Shown piece by piece: positions 17,719-26,470 of a stretch of DNA of 64,000 nt (within the stretch, counting starts at the first letter, position 1; every line of letters begins with the position of its first letter). The notes under the pieces are model-generated. The model saw nothing but the letters and a program-made list of their open reading frames with translations, did no database searches and was not told where the DNA came from. The DNA comes from Saccharopolyspora endophytica (lineage in GTDB: Bacteria; Actinomycetota; Actinomycetes; Mycobacteriales; Pseudonocardiaceae), in assembly GCF_018070075.1 (NCBI RefSeq), contig NZ_JAGPXE010000014.1, positions 62,001 through 126,000 on the forward strand, read 5' to 3'. The translations under genes and the position numbers were made by a program.

Positions 17719-18885
17719 TCAGGCGCCCCAGCCCGCGGGGGTGCCGTCCTTGCGACCGGCGATGATCTTCTCCGCGTAGCCGGAGCGGTGGTAGGCGGCG
17801 ATGGGGTCGGGGTCGATGCCCATGCCCTCGCGGACTTCGGCCAGCAGCGGGCGGACGTCGGTGTTGTAGGCGTCCATCAGCACCGCGTTGGCGCCGAGGA
17901 CGTCGCCCTCGCGCTGCGCGCCGGCCAGGGCGTCGCCGTCCACCAGCAGGGCTTTCGCGGTGGCCTCCTGGACGTTGAGCACCGAGCGGATCAGCGCCGG
18001 GATCTTCGGCTCCAGGTTGTGGCACTGGTCGAGCATGAACGCGACGTTCGCCGATTCCTCCAGGGCACCGGCGCGCACGATCTCGTGCATGATCCGGAAC
18101 AGCTGGAACGGGTCCGCGGCACCGACCATCAGGTCGTCGTCGGCGTAGAAGCGGCTGTTGAAGTGGAACCCGCCCAGCCGCCCGCGCCCGAGCAGGAACG
18201 CCACGATGAACTCGATGTTGGTGCCCGGCGCGTGGTGCCCGGTGTCGACGAGCACCTGCGCGCGCTCGCCCAGGTCCAGGCAGTGGGCGTAGGAGGTGCC
18301 CCAGTCCGGGACGTCGGTGGCGTAGAACGCGGGCTCGAAGAACTTGTACTCCAGCAGCATCCGCTGGTCCTCGCCCAACCTGTCGTAAGCCGCGCGCAGC
18401 GCCTCCGACAGGCGCTGCTGGCGCTCGACGAGGGAGTCCTGGCCGGGGTAGTTGAGGCCGTCGGCGAACCACAGGCTCAGCGCGTCGGACCCCGTGGCGT
18501 CCATGATGTCGACGCACTCCAGCAGGTGGGCCTGCGCCTTGCGGCGGACCGCCGGGTCGGGGTTGCAGATGCTGCCGAGCCTGTACTCGTCCTCCTGGAA
18601 GGTGTTCGGGTTGATCGCGCCCAGGGACAACCCCAGGGATTCGGCGTGCGCGCCGAGCGCGGCGTAGTCGTCGACCCGATCCCAGGGGATGTGCAGCGCG
18701 ACGCTGGGGGCGATGCCGGTGAAGGCGTGCACTTGGGCGGCGTCGTCGAGCTTCTCGAACGGGTCGCGCGGAACGCCCTCCTGCAGGAAGGTCTTGAACC
18801 GCGTCCCGGAGTTCCCGTAGGCCCAGGAGGGGGTTTCGATCCGCTGCGCGGTCAGCGCCGCCTTGACGGTCTTGCGGTCGGCCAT
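17719..18885 (-). CDS. rhaI: L-rhamnose isomerase
   Basis: 388 aa, the RhaI (Pseudomonas/actinobacterial) type and not E. coli RhaA. TIM-barrel features include SLWFADGLNYPGQ, LLEYKFFEPAFYATD and VLVDTGHHAPGTNIEFI, which carry the Glu, Asp and His metal ligands, and then FHFNSRFYADDDLMVG. It converts L-rhamnose to L-rhamnulose. It is the first gene of the minus-strand arm, with a LacI-type operator 26 bp upstream of its start. Confidence 0.95.
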   Translation of the reverse strand: MADRKTVKAALTAQRIETPSWAYGNSGTRFKTFLQEGVPRDPFEKLDDAAQVHAFTGIAPSVALHIPWDRVDDYAALGAHAESLGLSLGAINPNTFQEDEYRLGSICNPDPAVRRKAQAHLLECVDIMDATGSDALSLWFADGLNYPGQDSLVERQQRLSEALRAAYDRLGEDQRMLLEYKFFEPAFYATDVPDWGTSYAHCLDLGERAQVLVDTGHHAPGTNIEFIVAFLLGRGRLGGFHFNSRFYADDDLMVGAADPFQLFRIMHEIVRAGALEESANVAFMLDQCHNLEPKIPALIRSVLNVQEATAKALLVDGDALAGAQREGDVLGANAVLMDAYNTDVRPLLAEVREGMGIDPDPIAAYHRSGYAEKIIAGRKDGTPAGWGA

Positions 18886-18910
18886 CGTCGCTCCAGTGCG
18901 CGTCGCCAGT

Positions 18911-18928
18911 GCTTGAAACGTTTAAATC
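18911..18928. promoter_or_regulatory. LacI-type operator near rhaI
   Basis: GCTTGAAACGTTTAAATC has the core AAACGTTT, the CG-centred palindrome typical of LacI/GalR-family sites. It lies just upstream of rhaI. A mirror copy is at 19051-19067. No LacI-family gene is in the window. Confidence 0.65.
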
Positions 18929-19050
18929 CCGTCGTTCACGGTAGGTCGCGGGTATGGCGGGAGTCAATTCCCCGAAGAGGTTTTGAGAGAACAGCCCTCG
19001 TCCATTCGGACGCTTGACGGGCGTGGGGCCGCTCTCTAGTGTGCTCGCCA

Positions 19051-19067
19051 CATAAAACGTTTCAAGC
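19051..19067. promoter_or_regulatory. LacI-type operator near the rhamnose transporter
   Basis: CATAAAACGTTTCAAGC repeats the core AAACGTTT of the site at 18911-18928 in the opposite orientation, about 140 bp away. The two sites bracket the divergent promoters and could support looping. Confidence 0.65.
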
Positions 19068-19120
19068 GCCGTCTGCGACCCGGGTGCGGACGACGTCGAT
19101 GAGCTGCATGAAGGACAACG

Positions 19121-20404
19121 ATGACTTCATCCGCAGGCGTCCGGCAGAGCGAGCACGCCTCGTCAGGACAGCACTGGAAATGGTCGTTCGTAGCGGCGAT
19201 GGCCAGCTACATCGATGCGGGCTCCATCGTCGCCGGCTCCGTCGCGCTCAGCGTGTGGGTCCAGGCGTACGGGCTCACCGACAGCACCGTCGGCCTGCTC
19301 GGCGCGCTGAGCTCCAACGCCATCTCGGCGGGCGTGGGCGCGCTCGTCGGCGGCTACATCTGCGACCGGTACGGGCGCAAGAAGATCTACGCCTACGACC
19401 TGCTGCTGTACATGTTCGGCACGCTGTGGCTGATCTTCGCCGTCGACACCTGGATGTTGTTCGTCGGCTACATCCTGGTCGGCCTCGCCGTCGGCGCGGA
19501 CATCCCGGCCTCGTGGAGCCTGATCACCGAGTTCTCCCCGGCCCGCAAGCGCGGCAAGCTCGGCGGCCTGTCCCAAGTCATGTGGTCGTTGGGACCGATC
19601 GTGACCCTCGCGCTGGGGCTCGCGCTGCAACCGCTCGGGATGCTCGGCATGCGGCTGTTGTTCGCGAGCCTGTTCGTCGCCGCGCTGATCACCTGGTGGA
19701 TGCGCCACGGCATCGGCGAATCCGCCCGCTGGGAGCAGGAAACCACCGACACCGGCCCGGTGAAGTGGGGCGCCGCGCTGCGCCCGCTGCTCACCGGCAA
19801 GGGCCTGCGGCTGTCGCTGATGCTCATCGGCATGTACGGCATCTGGAACCTCTTCGCCGGCACCAACGGCTTCTACACCCCGTACCTGCTCAAGGCGTTC
19901 GGCAGCCAGAGCGACGCCGCCAGCGTCGGGCTCCAGTGCCTGTACTTCCTGCTGGTCGCGGTGTTCACCGTGCTGGTGTTCATGCCGTTCAACGACCGGT
20001 TCAACAGGCGGTTGATGCTGGCGCTGTCCACCGTGATCCAGGCGGGCGGCATGCTGCTGCTGGCCGTGCTGCCGCTGAACTTCGGCACCGCGCTCGGGTA
20101 CATCGTGGCCATCGGCATCGGCGGTGGTTTCGGCGCCCAGCACTTCTTCCAGATCTGGTCCGGCGAGCTGTTCCCGACCAAGCTGCGCAGCACCGCGCAG
20201 GGGCTGATGTTCGCCGTGGTGCGCATCGGTCTCGGCTTCTGGAGCTTCTTCGTCCCGATCATCACCGCCACCGGGTTCCAGACGCTGGCCTACATCCTGA
20301 CCGCGTTCATCGTGATCAGCGGTGTCATCGGCGTCATCTGGGGGCCGAAGACCGAAGGCCTGACGCTGGAGGAGATCGAGCAGGAGCAGGGGTGGGCCAG
20401 GTGA
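19121..20404 (+). CDS. MFS sugar porter, probable L-rhamnose transporter
   Basis: 427 aa, twelve predicted membrane helices. The loop 2-3 motif GGYICDRYGRKKIYAYD and the later GELFPTKLRSTAQG place it in the sugar/SP-like MFS group. The C-terminus ends with the acidic tail LTLEEIEQEQG. The rhamnose role is inferred from position: it is divergent from rhaI, shares the operator region, and its TGA overlaps the start of rhaM. Confidence 0.85.
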   Translation: MTSSAGVRQSEHASSGQHWKWSFVAAMASYIDAGSIVAGSVALSVWVQAYGLTDSTVGLLGALSSNAISAGVGALVGGYICDRYGRKKIYAYDLLLYMFGTLWLIFAVDTWMLFVGYILVGLAVGADIPASWSLITEFSPARKRGKLGGLSQVMWSLGPIVTLALGLALQPLGMLGMRLLFASLFVAALITWWMRHGIGESARWEQETTDTGPVKWGAALRPLLTGKGLRLSLMLIGMYGIWNLFAGTNGFYTPYLLKAFGSQSDAASVGLQCLYFLLVAVFTVLVFMPFNDRFNRRLMLALSTVIQAGGMLLLAVLPLNFGTALGYIVAIGIGGGFGAQHFFQIWSGELFPTKLRSTAQGLMFAVVRIGLGFWSFFVPIITATGFQTLAYILTAFIVISGVIGVIWGPKTEGLTLEEIEQEQGWAR

Positions 20405-20718
20405 TGCAGCGGATCTGCTTCGTCCTGCACGTCAAACCCGACCGGGTCGAGGAGTACCGGCAGCGACACCGCGCGGTGTGGCCGGAGATGCGCCAGGCGC
20501 TGCACGACACCGGCTGGCGCAACTACTCGCTGTTCCTGCGTCCCGACGGAACCCTCATCGGCTACCTGGAGTGCGAGGACTTCGAGGCGTCCCGCGCGGC
20601 CATGGCGGAGAAGGAGGTCAACACCCGCTGGCAGGCGCAGATGGGCGACCTCTTCGACGGGACCGTCGCGCCCGACGAGGCGATGCGGCCCATCGAGGAG
20701 GTCTTCCACCTCGACTAG
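20404..20718 (+). CDS. rhaM: L-rhamnose mutarotase
   Basis: 104 aa. ATG 20404 overlaps the transporter stop by one base (TGATG), so the genes are translationally coupled. The family pattern is clear: FVLHVKPDRVEEYRQRHRAVWPEM, then GWRNYSLFL and the C-terminal acidic EEVFHLD. It interconverts alpha- and beta-L-rhamnose to supply the isomerase. Confidence 0.93.
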   Translation: MQRICFVLHVKPDRVEEYRQRHRAVWPEMRQALHDTGWRNYSLFLRPDGTLIGYLECEDFEASRAAMAEKEVNTRWQAQMGDLFDGTVAPDEAMRPIEEVFHLD

Positions 20719-21518
20719 ATGGTGAAGGCGAGGTGGGTGACGAGCTGCTCGCCGAGGGCCTCGTCACCGTCGAAAGCGACCGAGGGCAAGGCCTTCTCGG
20801 GATCGACGCGGCCGCCGCAGAGCCGGGTGAACACGCCCAGCGGCAGCGTGATGCGGACCGAGGCCTCCCCGGGCAGCGACTCGACCACCTTCGCCCGGCC
20901 GTCCACCGCGACGTGCAGCGCGCGGGAGCCGAGGTCGAAGGTGACGCTGGATCCGTCCGGTGCGCCACCGCGCTTGCCGACGACGAAGCCCAAGGCCGTG
21001 GTGATCTCGTCGACCGACAGGTCCGCGCACTCACCCTGCTCGCCACCGGGCAGGCCGACGGCGTCCCGGACGTCCTGCTCGTGCATCCAGCAGTCGAACA
21101 CCCGGATCCGCATGAACCGCGCGTAGGTCTGCTGACCCGCCGGGGTCATCGCCGGTGCGTGGAACTCCTCGTCCGACATCGCCCGCAGCGATGCCAGCCG
21201 CGCGGAGGTGACCTCCCGGAACTTCGCCAGCACGGCCTCGTGGGACTGCGACCGGAAGTGCGCCACGTAGCGCTCGTTGCGCGCGCCGATGTCGTTGTGC
21301 ACGTGCGGCAAGGACTCGACGTCCCCGCCCGCGTCCGGGGTCGGCTCACCGCTGAGCATCAGCTCGGTGCCGATGAGGTGCGCGGCGACGTCGCGCACGC
21401 GCCAGCCCGGCAGCGTCGTGTCCTGCTCCCACTGCGCGTCGTCGAGCCCGGTCAGCAGCCGGTCCAGCGCGTCCCACTCGGCGGCGAGCGCTTCCACGAT
21501 CCGTTCCTTGTCCAGCAC
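20715..21518 (-). CDS. Maleylpyruvate isomerase family mycothiol-linked protein
   Basis: 267 aa from GTG 21518; the frame upstream is antisense to the next MFS gene. The N-terminal half is a DinB-like four-helix domain with LPGWRVRDVAAHLIG, whose Trp/Arg and His positions match the TIGR03083 family. A C-terminal SCP2-like part ends in LAFTI. Relatives act in mycothiol-dependent isomerisation or transfer. The exact reaction is unknown. Its last codons overlap the 3' end of rhaM on the opposite strand. Confidence 0.75.
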   Translation of the reverse strand: MLDKERIVEALAAEWDALDRLLTGLDDAQWEQDTTLPGWRVRDVAAHLIGTELMLSGEPTPDAGGDVESLPHVHNDIGARNERYVAHFRSQSHEAVLAKFREVTSARLASLRAMSDEEFHAPAMTPAGQQTYARFMRIRVFDCWMHEQDVRDAVGLPGGEQGECADLSVDEITTALGFVVGKRGGAPDGSSVTFDLGSRALHVAVDGRAKVVESLPGEASVRITLPLGVFTRLCGGRVDPEKALPSVAFDGDEALGEQLVTHLAFTI

Positions 21519-21581
21519 GCTCCGACACAAGCACCCCGCGCCCGTCGGGTCAACCGCGTTCGGTGAGGCAGACTGCGGGGC

Positions 21582-22760
21582 ATGCGTTCGGGTGTGCAGC
21601 GCGGCGCGATCGCCGTGGTCCAGGTCTTCGGGCTGGCCGTGTGGTTCTCCGTGTCCGCCGTGGTCCCCACGCTCCGCCAGGAGTGGGGGATCAGCGCGGC
21701 AGCGGCGGTGTGGCTGACCGGATCGGTGCAGCTCGGGTTCGTCGTGGGCGCCGTCGGATCGTCGCTGCTGAACCTCGCCGACCGGATCCGCCCGCACCTG
21801 CTGCTGGCCACCAGCGCCGCGCTCGCCGCCGGGTGGACGTTGCTGCTCGCGGGCCTGGTCGACGGCATGGCCGCCGCGATCCCGCTGCGCTTCCTGACCG
21901 GCATGTGTCTGGCCGGGGTGTACCCGGTCGGCATGAAACTGATGGCTTCCTGGGCGCCGAGCCGGGGACGCGGTCTGGCGATGGGACTGCTGATCGCGGC
22001 GCTGACCATCGGCTCGGCGCTGCCGCACCTCATCGGCGGTCTCGGATCGCTGCCGTGGCGCGCGGTGCTGGTCGCCGCCGCCGGCACCGGGCTGCTCGGG
22101 GCGCTGGTGGCGGTGACCGTCGTGCGGCCCGGACCGCACCTCGCCGCCTCGGCGGCGGTGCACAACCCGCGCTACGCGCTGACGATGTTCGCCGAGCGCG
22201 GTCCCCGGCTGGCCAACCTCGGCTACTTCGGGCACATGTGGGAGCTCTACGCGCTGTGGACGTGGATCCCGACGTTCCTGCTGGCCAGCGAGGCCGGCCG
22301 GGAGCTGCCGGCCTCGACGGGGATCACGGTGTTCATCACCATCGGCATCGCCGGTGCCCTCGGATGCCTGCTCGGCGGGTGGGGTGCCGACCGCTACGGA
22401 CGTTCCCCGGCGGCGGTGGCCGCGCTGGTGATCAGCGGTGCGTGCTGCGTCCTCTCTCCGCTGGCCTTCGACGCCGGACCCGCCGTGCTGGTGGTGTTCT
22501 GCGTGGTGTGGGGCGCGGCGGTGATCGCCGACTCGGGCGTGTTCTCCACGTCGCTGAGCGAGGCCGCCGACCCGCGGTTCGTGGGCACCGCGCTCACCGC
22601 GCAGACCGCGATCGGCTTCGCCCTGACCGTGGTCAGCATCCAGCTGGTCCCGCTGCTGGCCGACGCCGTGGGCTGGCGGTTCGCGTTCCTGCTGCTGGCG
22701 CCCGGACCGTTCGTCGGCGCGATCGCGATGGGAAGGCTCGGGACCCGGCGGGCGCGGTGA
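21582..22760 (+). CDS. MFS transporter, CynX/NimT-like
   Basis: 392 aa with about twelve helices. The N-terminal helix WFSVSAVVPTLRQEWG and the later ADRYGRSPAA loop are typical of small MFS carriers. The substrate is unknown. It is the first of a plus-strand run with a MaoC-fold gene and a Baeyer-Villiger monooxygenase, separated by about 60 bp each, so it may import the ketone or acid they process (inference). Confidence 0.85.
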   Translation: MRSGVQRGAIAVVQVFGLAVWFSVSAVVPTLRQEWGISAAAAVWLTGSVQLGFVVGAVGSSLLNLADRIRPHLLLATSAALAAGWTLLLAGLVDGMAAAIPLRFLTGMCLAGVYPVGMKLMASWAPSRGRGLAMGLLIAALTIGSALPHLIGGLGSLPWRAVLVAAAGTGLLGALVAVTVVRPGPHLAASAAVHNPRYALTMFAERGPRLANLGYFGHMWELYALWTWIPTFLLASEAGRELPASTGITVFITIGIAGALGCLLGGWGADRYGRSPAAVAALVISGACCVLSPLAFDAGPAVLVVFCVVWGAAVIADSGVFSTSLSEAADPRFVGTALTAQTAIGFALTVVSIQLVPLLADAVGWRFAFLLLAPGPFVGAIAMGRLGTRRAR

Positions 22761-22822
22761 GTGGAAACGCGCCGCTCGCGCTGGTACTCACGGGGGAAAC
22801 CCGGCAGACGGAGGAGGCGTTG

Positions 22823-23260
22823 ATGAGCGACGTGTGGCCCCACGGCAAACCCCAGGTCGGCGAGACCGCCGAGCTGTCCCGCACCATCGGACCGACCGAC
22901 ATCCGGCTGTTCACCCAGATCAGCGGCGACCGCAACCCGCTGCACTACGACGTCGACGCGGCCGAGTCCTCGCAGTTCGGCGAGATCGTGGTGCAGGGCG
23001 GGGTGACCAGCGCGGTGCTCAACGCCGTGGTGGCCGAGAAGCTGCCCGGACCGGGAACGGTGTTCCTCAACGTGAACTGGAACTTCACCGCACCGGTCCG
23101 GCCGGGCGACACCATCACCGGCCGCGTGCAGGTCGACGAGGTCCGCGACGACAAGCCCATCACGAAGCTGACCACCACCGTCAGCCGCGACGACGGCACG
23201 ACGGTGCTGGAGGGAACGGCGGTCTGCTTCACCATGGCCATGCCCGGTTCGAACGGTTAG
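22823..23260 (+). CDS. MaoC family dehydratase/hydratase
   Basis: 145 aa, with a strong GGAGGAG 5-6 bases before ATG 22823. This is a single hotdog domain with the hydratase signature FTQISGDRNPLHYD, containing the catalytic Asp and His, and FGEIVVQGGVTSAV after it. Members hydrate enoyl-CoA to (R)-3-hydroxyacyl-CoA. It lies between an MFS carrier and a monooxygenase and is probably in the same operon. Confidence 0.88.
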   Translation: MSDVWPHGKPQVGETAELSRTIGPTDIRLFTQISGDRNPLHYDVDAAESSQFGEIVVQGGVTSAVLNAVVAEKLPGPGTVFLNVNWNFTAPVRPGDTITGRVQVDEVRDDKPITKLTTTVSRDDGTTVLEGTAVCFTMAMPGSNG

Positions 23261-23314
23261 CGTGGTGAACGGCTCGCCGAAAAGCCCTGCGCAGCAGGTA
23301 GATGAGGAGGCCGC

Positions 23315-24889
23315 ATGCTGGACGCGATCGTCATCGGTGCCGGGTTCTCCGGGCTCTACATGCTCCACCGGCTGCGCGGGCTCGGCATGTCCGCCGCGGT
23401 CCTCGAAGCAGGCGACGGGGTGGGCGGGACCTGGTACTGGAACCGCTACCCGGGCGCCCGCTGCGACTCCGAGAGCTACTACTACAGCTTCTCCTTCGAC
23501 GAGGACCTGCAGCAGGAGTGGCGCTGGAGCGAGCGGTACCCGCGCCAGCCGGAGATCCTGGCCTACCTCAACCACGTCGCCGACCGCTTCGACCTGCGCC
23601 GCGACATCCGGTTCGGCACCCGCGTCACCGCGGCGTCCTTCGACGAGGGCTGGACGGTGCGCACCGAGCGGGGTGAGGAGCTCCGGGCGCGGTTCCTGAT
23701 CGGTGCCGTCGGGTGCCTGTCGTCGGCGAACGTGCCGGAACTGGAGGGCCTGGATTCCTTCGCCGGCGAGTGGTACCACACGGGTCGGTGGCCGCACGAG
23801 GACGTGGACTTCACCGGCAAGCGGGTCGGCGTCATCGGCACCGGGTCGACCGGCATCCAGGCGATCCCGGTCCTCGCCGAGCAGGCCGCGCACCTGACGG
23901 TGTTCCAGCGGACCCCGAACTTCAGCGTCCCGGCCCGAAACGCGCCGCTGGACGAGGAGTTCCAGGCCGCGGTGCGCGCGGAGTACGCCGAGATCCGCGC
24001 GCTGCAACGGCAAACCGGCAACGGCCACCCGTTCCGCATCTCGCCGCACAACGCCGTGGACACCTCGCCGGAGCAGCGGCGGGAGGTCTACGAGGCCGCC
24101 TGGCAGCGGGGCGGCCTGCGCTTCCGCGCGGCCTTCAACGACCTTCTGAGCAGCCAGGACGCCAACGACACCGCTGCGGAGTTCATCCGGGAGAAGATCC
24201 GGGAGACCGTGCGCGATCCGGAGGTCGCCGAGCGGCTGCTGCCGCACGACCACCCGTTCGCCGCCAAGCGCCCGCCCATCGACACCGGGTACTTCGAGAC
24301 CTACAACCGCGACGACGTCACCCTCGTCGACGTCCGCGAGACGCCGATCGTCGAGGTCACCGAGGGCGGGGTGCGCACCAGCGCGGCCGAGCACCAACTG
24401 GACGCGCTGGTGTTCGCCACCGGCTTCGACGCGATGACGGGACCGATGCTCGGCATCGACGTCCGCGGCGCGAACGGCACCCTCGCGGAGAAGTGGCGGG
24501 ACGGTCCGCAGAGCTACCTGGGCCTGCAGGTGGCGGGGTTCCCGAACCTGTTCATCATCACCGGTCCGGGCAGCCCGTCGGTGCTGACCAACATGCCGAC
24601 CTCGATCGAGCAGCACGTCGACTGGATCGCGCGCTGCCTGAAAGACCTGCGCGACAACGGGTTCGAGCGCATCGAGGCCACCGAGGAGGCCGAGCGGGCT
24701 TGGGGCGAGGAGGTCCAGGCGGCGGCGGACCGGACGCTGCTCCCGCAGGCGAAGAGCTCCTGGTACCTCGGCGCGAACGTCCCGGGCAAACCCCGGGTCT
24801 TCATGCCCTACGCCGGCGGTCTCGCCCACTACGCCGCCCTCTGCGACGACGCGGCCACCCACGACTACGCGGGCTTCCACCGCTCCTGA
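23315..24889 (+). CDS. Baeyer-Villiger-type flavin monooxygenase
   Basis: 524 aa. The FAD motif GAGFSG is at residues 8-13 and the NADP motif GTGSTG at 175-180. Between them the BVMO fingerprint F-x-G-x3-H-x3-W-P is intact (F149, G151, H155, W159, P160). This puts it with cyclohexanone- and phenylacetone-monooxygenase-like enzymes that insert oxygen next to a ketone, forming esters or lactones. The native substrate cannot be read. It follows the MaoC gene by 54 bp. Confidence 0.92.
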   Translation: MLDAIVIGAGFSGLYMLHRLRGLGMSAAVLEAGDGVGGTWYWNRYPGARCDSESYYYSFSFDEDLQQEWRWSERYPRQPEILAYLNHVADRFDLRRDIRFGTRVTAASFDEGWTVRTERGEELRARFLIGAVGCLSSANVPELEGLDSFAGEWYHTGRWPHEDVDFTGKRVGVIGTGSTGIQAIPVLAEQAAHLTVFQRTPNFSVPARNAPLDEEFQAAVRAEYAEIRALQRQTGNGHPFRISPHNAVDTSPEQRREVYEAAWQRGGLRFRAAFNDLLSSQDANDTAAEFIREKIRETVRDPEVAERLLPHDHPFAAKRPPIDTGYFETYNRDDVTLVDVRETPIVEVTEGGVRTSAAEHQLDALVFATGFDAMTGPMLGIDVRGANGTLAEKWRDGPQSYLGLQVAGFPNLFIITGPGSPSVLTNMPTSIEQHVDWIARCLKDLRDNGFERIEATEEAERAWGEEVQAAADRTLLPQAKSSWYLGANVPGKPRVFMPYAGGLAHYAALCDDAATHDYAGFHRS

Positions 24890-25065
24890 CCCTCCCGCAT
24901 CGCGTTCGCTCGGGTTCGGGACATTCGTCGTGGTGGTGCCGGGACATCCGCCGAGGCGGTGGTGGGTCATCGCACCGACGATCGGGGAGTGCCGCGGATG
25001 TTTGGATTCTCGTGCGGACAAGCGCACCGGCTGAGCCGGGCGAGTCGATCGAGAGTGGGATCACC

Positions 25066-26196
25066 GTGACGGGACCGGAAAAGTCCAACGCCAAACGCCC
25101 GTTCCGCGCCGACCACGTCGGCAGCCTGCTGCGCCCGCAGCGGCTGCACCAGGCCAGGCAGGACCACGCCGACGGTCGCATCGATGCCGCCGAGCTGCGC
25201 GGTGTCGAGGACGAGGCGATCCGCGAGGTCGTGAAGGCGCAGCGCGACGTGGGCCTGAAGTCGGCCACCGACGGCGAGTTCCGCCGCGCCTACTGGCACC
25301 AGGACTTCATCCTGCAGCTCGACGGGATCCGCCAGGGCGACGCGACCACGACCGTGCGCTTCCAGAACGCCGACGGCGTGGTGGAGTGGCAGCCGGCCGC
25401 GCTGCAGATCGCCGGCAAGGTCGGCCTGTCCGAACCGATCTTCCTCGACGCCTTCCAGCACCTGGCCTCGGTCGCCGAGGGCGTCACGCCGAAGCTGACC
25501 ATCCCGTCGCCGAGCATGGTGCACTACCGCGGCGGCAAGACGGCCCTGGACCCGGCGATCTACCCGGACGTCGAGGAGTTCTGGGGCGACCTGTCCGCCG
25601 CCTACGCCGCCGAGGTCCGCGCGCTGGCCGACGCGGGCTGCACCTACCTCCAGCTCGACGACACCAGCCTGGCCTACCTCAACGACGAGAAGCAGCGCGC
25701 GGTCATCGCCGAGCGCGGCGAGGACGCCGAGCGCCAGCACCTGCGCTACATCGAGCAGATCAACGCCGCGCTGGCCGACCGCCCGGCGGGCATGGCCATC
25801 ACGACCCACCTGTGCCGGGGGAACTACCGCTCGTCGTGGGTGGCCGAGGGCGGGTACGACTTCGTCGCCGAGGCGCTGTTCGGCGAACTCGACGTCGACG
25901 GGTTCTTCCTGGAGTTCGACGACCACCGCTCGGGCGGTTTCGAGCCGCTGCGCTACGTCCCCAAGCACAAGCGCGTCGTGCTGGGTCTGGTGACGACCAA
26001 GCGCGGCGAGCTGGAGAGCAAGGACGACCTCAAGCGCCGGATCGAGGAGGCCACCAAGCACATCGACCTCGACCAGCTCTGCCTGTCCCCGCAGTGCGGT
26101 TTCTCGTCCACGGTGGAGGGCAACGCCCTGACCTACGAGGACCAGATCGCCAAGCTCCGGCTCATCGTCGAGACGGCCGCCGAGGTCTGGGGCTGA
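25066..26196 (+). CDS. MetE-like (YxjG/YxjH type) methyltransferase family protein
   Basis: 376 aa from GTG 25066. It corresponds only to the C-terminal zinc barrel of methionine synthase. RADHVGSLLRP at the start, CTYLQLDDTSLAYL, HLCRGNYRSS and LCLSPQCGFSS are the YxjH-family segments with the His, Cys and Cys zinc ligands. A complete MetE is encoded at 43633-45903, so this is a second, B12-independent methyl-transfer protein with an unknown methyl donor. The 176-bp gap upstream shows no gene. Confidence 0.85.
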   Translation: MTGPEKSNAKRPFRADHVGSLLRPQRLHQARQDHADGRIDAAELRGVEDEAIREVVKAQRDVGLKSATDGEFRRAYWHQDFILQLDGIRQGDATTTVRFQNADGVVEWQPAALQIAGKVGLSEPIFLDAFQHLASVAEGVTPKLTIPSPSMVHYRGGKTALDPAIYPDVEEFWGDLSAAYAAEVRALADAGCTYLQLDDTSLAYLNDEKQRAVIAERGEDAERQHLRYIEQINAALADRPAGMAITTHLCRGNYRSSWVAEGGYDFVAEALFGELDVDGFFLEFDDHRSGGFEPLRYVPKHKRVVLGLVTTKRGELESKDDLKRRIEEATKHIDLDQLCLSPQCGFSSTVEGNALTYEDQIAKLRLIVETAAEVWG

Positions 26197-26239
26197 CGAG
26201 TTCCGCGGCGATCGCGCCGACGATCGCCGCGGACCTCCT

Positions 26240-26434
26240 TCAGTCCTCGACGGTGATGGCCAGGGCCGGGCAGACCGCGGCCGCGTGGTGGACGTCGTCG
26301 GCGAGTTCGGCGCTGGGGGAGTCGGTGAGCAGGACCGCGATGCCGTCCTCGTCGCGCTGGTCGAAGACGTCCTCGGCGGCCATGACGCACTGGCCCGAGG
26401 CGACACACTTGTCCTGGTCGATGGTGACCTTCAT
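26240..26434 (-). CDS. Ferredoxin, probable 3Fe-4S
   Basis: 64 aa. Its Cys pattern is DKCVASGQCVMAAEDVFDQ, then VCPALAI: three cluster Cys with Ala/Val residues replacing the fourth, as in 3Fe-4S ferredoxins that serve bacterial P450s. It is encoded 36 bp after a P450 on the same strand and is its probable electron donor. Confidence 0.9.
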   Translation of the reverse strand: MKVTIDQDKCVASGQCVMAAEDVFDQRDEDGIAVLLTDSPSAELADDVHHAAAVCPALAITVED

Positions 26435-26470
26435 GAGCGGGATTTCCGTTTCGTGGTGGGGTGTTCGGGT

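Noticed and set aside
15078..17765. An 895-codon plus-strand open frame opposite the rhamnose genes
   Set aside because: It runs antisense to rhaB and rhaEW, has low-complexity Arg/His/Gly-rich composition, and is a product of the GC-rich third codon positions of those genes.
21563..23260. A frame joining the MFS and MaoC genes as one protein
   Set aside because: The first part is out of frame with the MFS gene and Arg-rich; the MaoC domain has its own strong ribosome-binding site and ATG at 22823.
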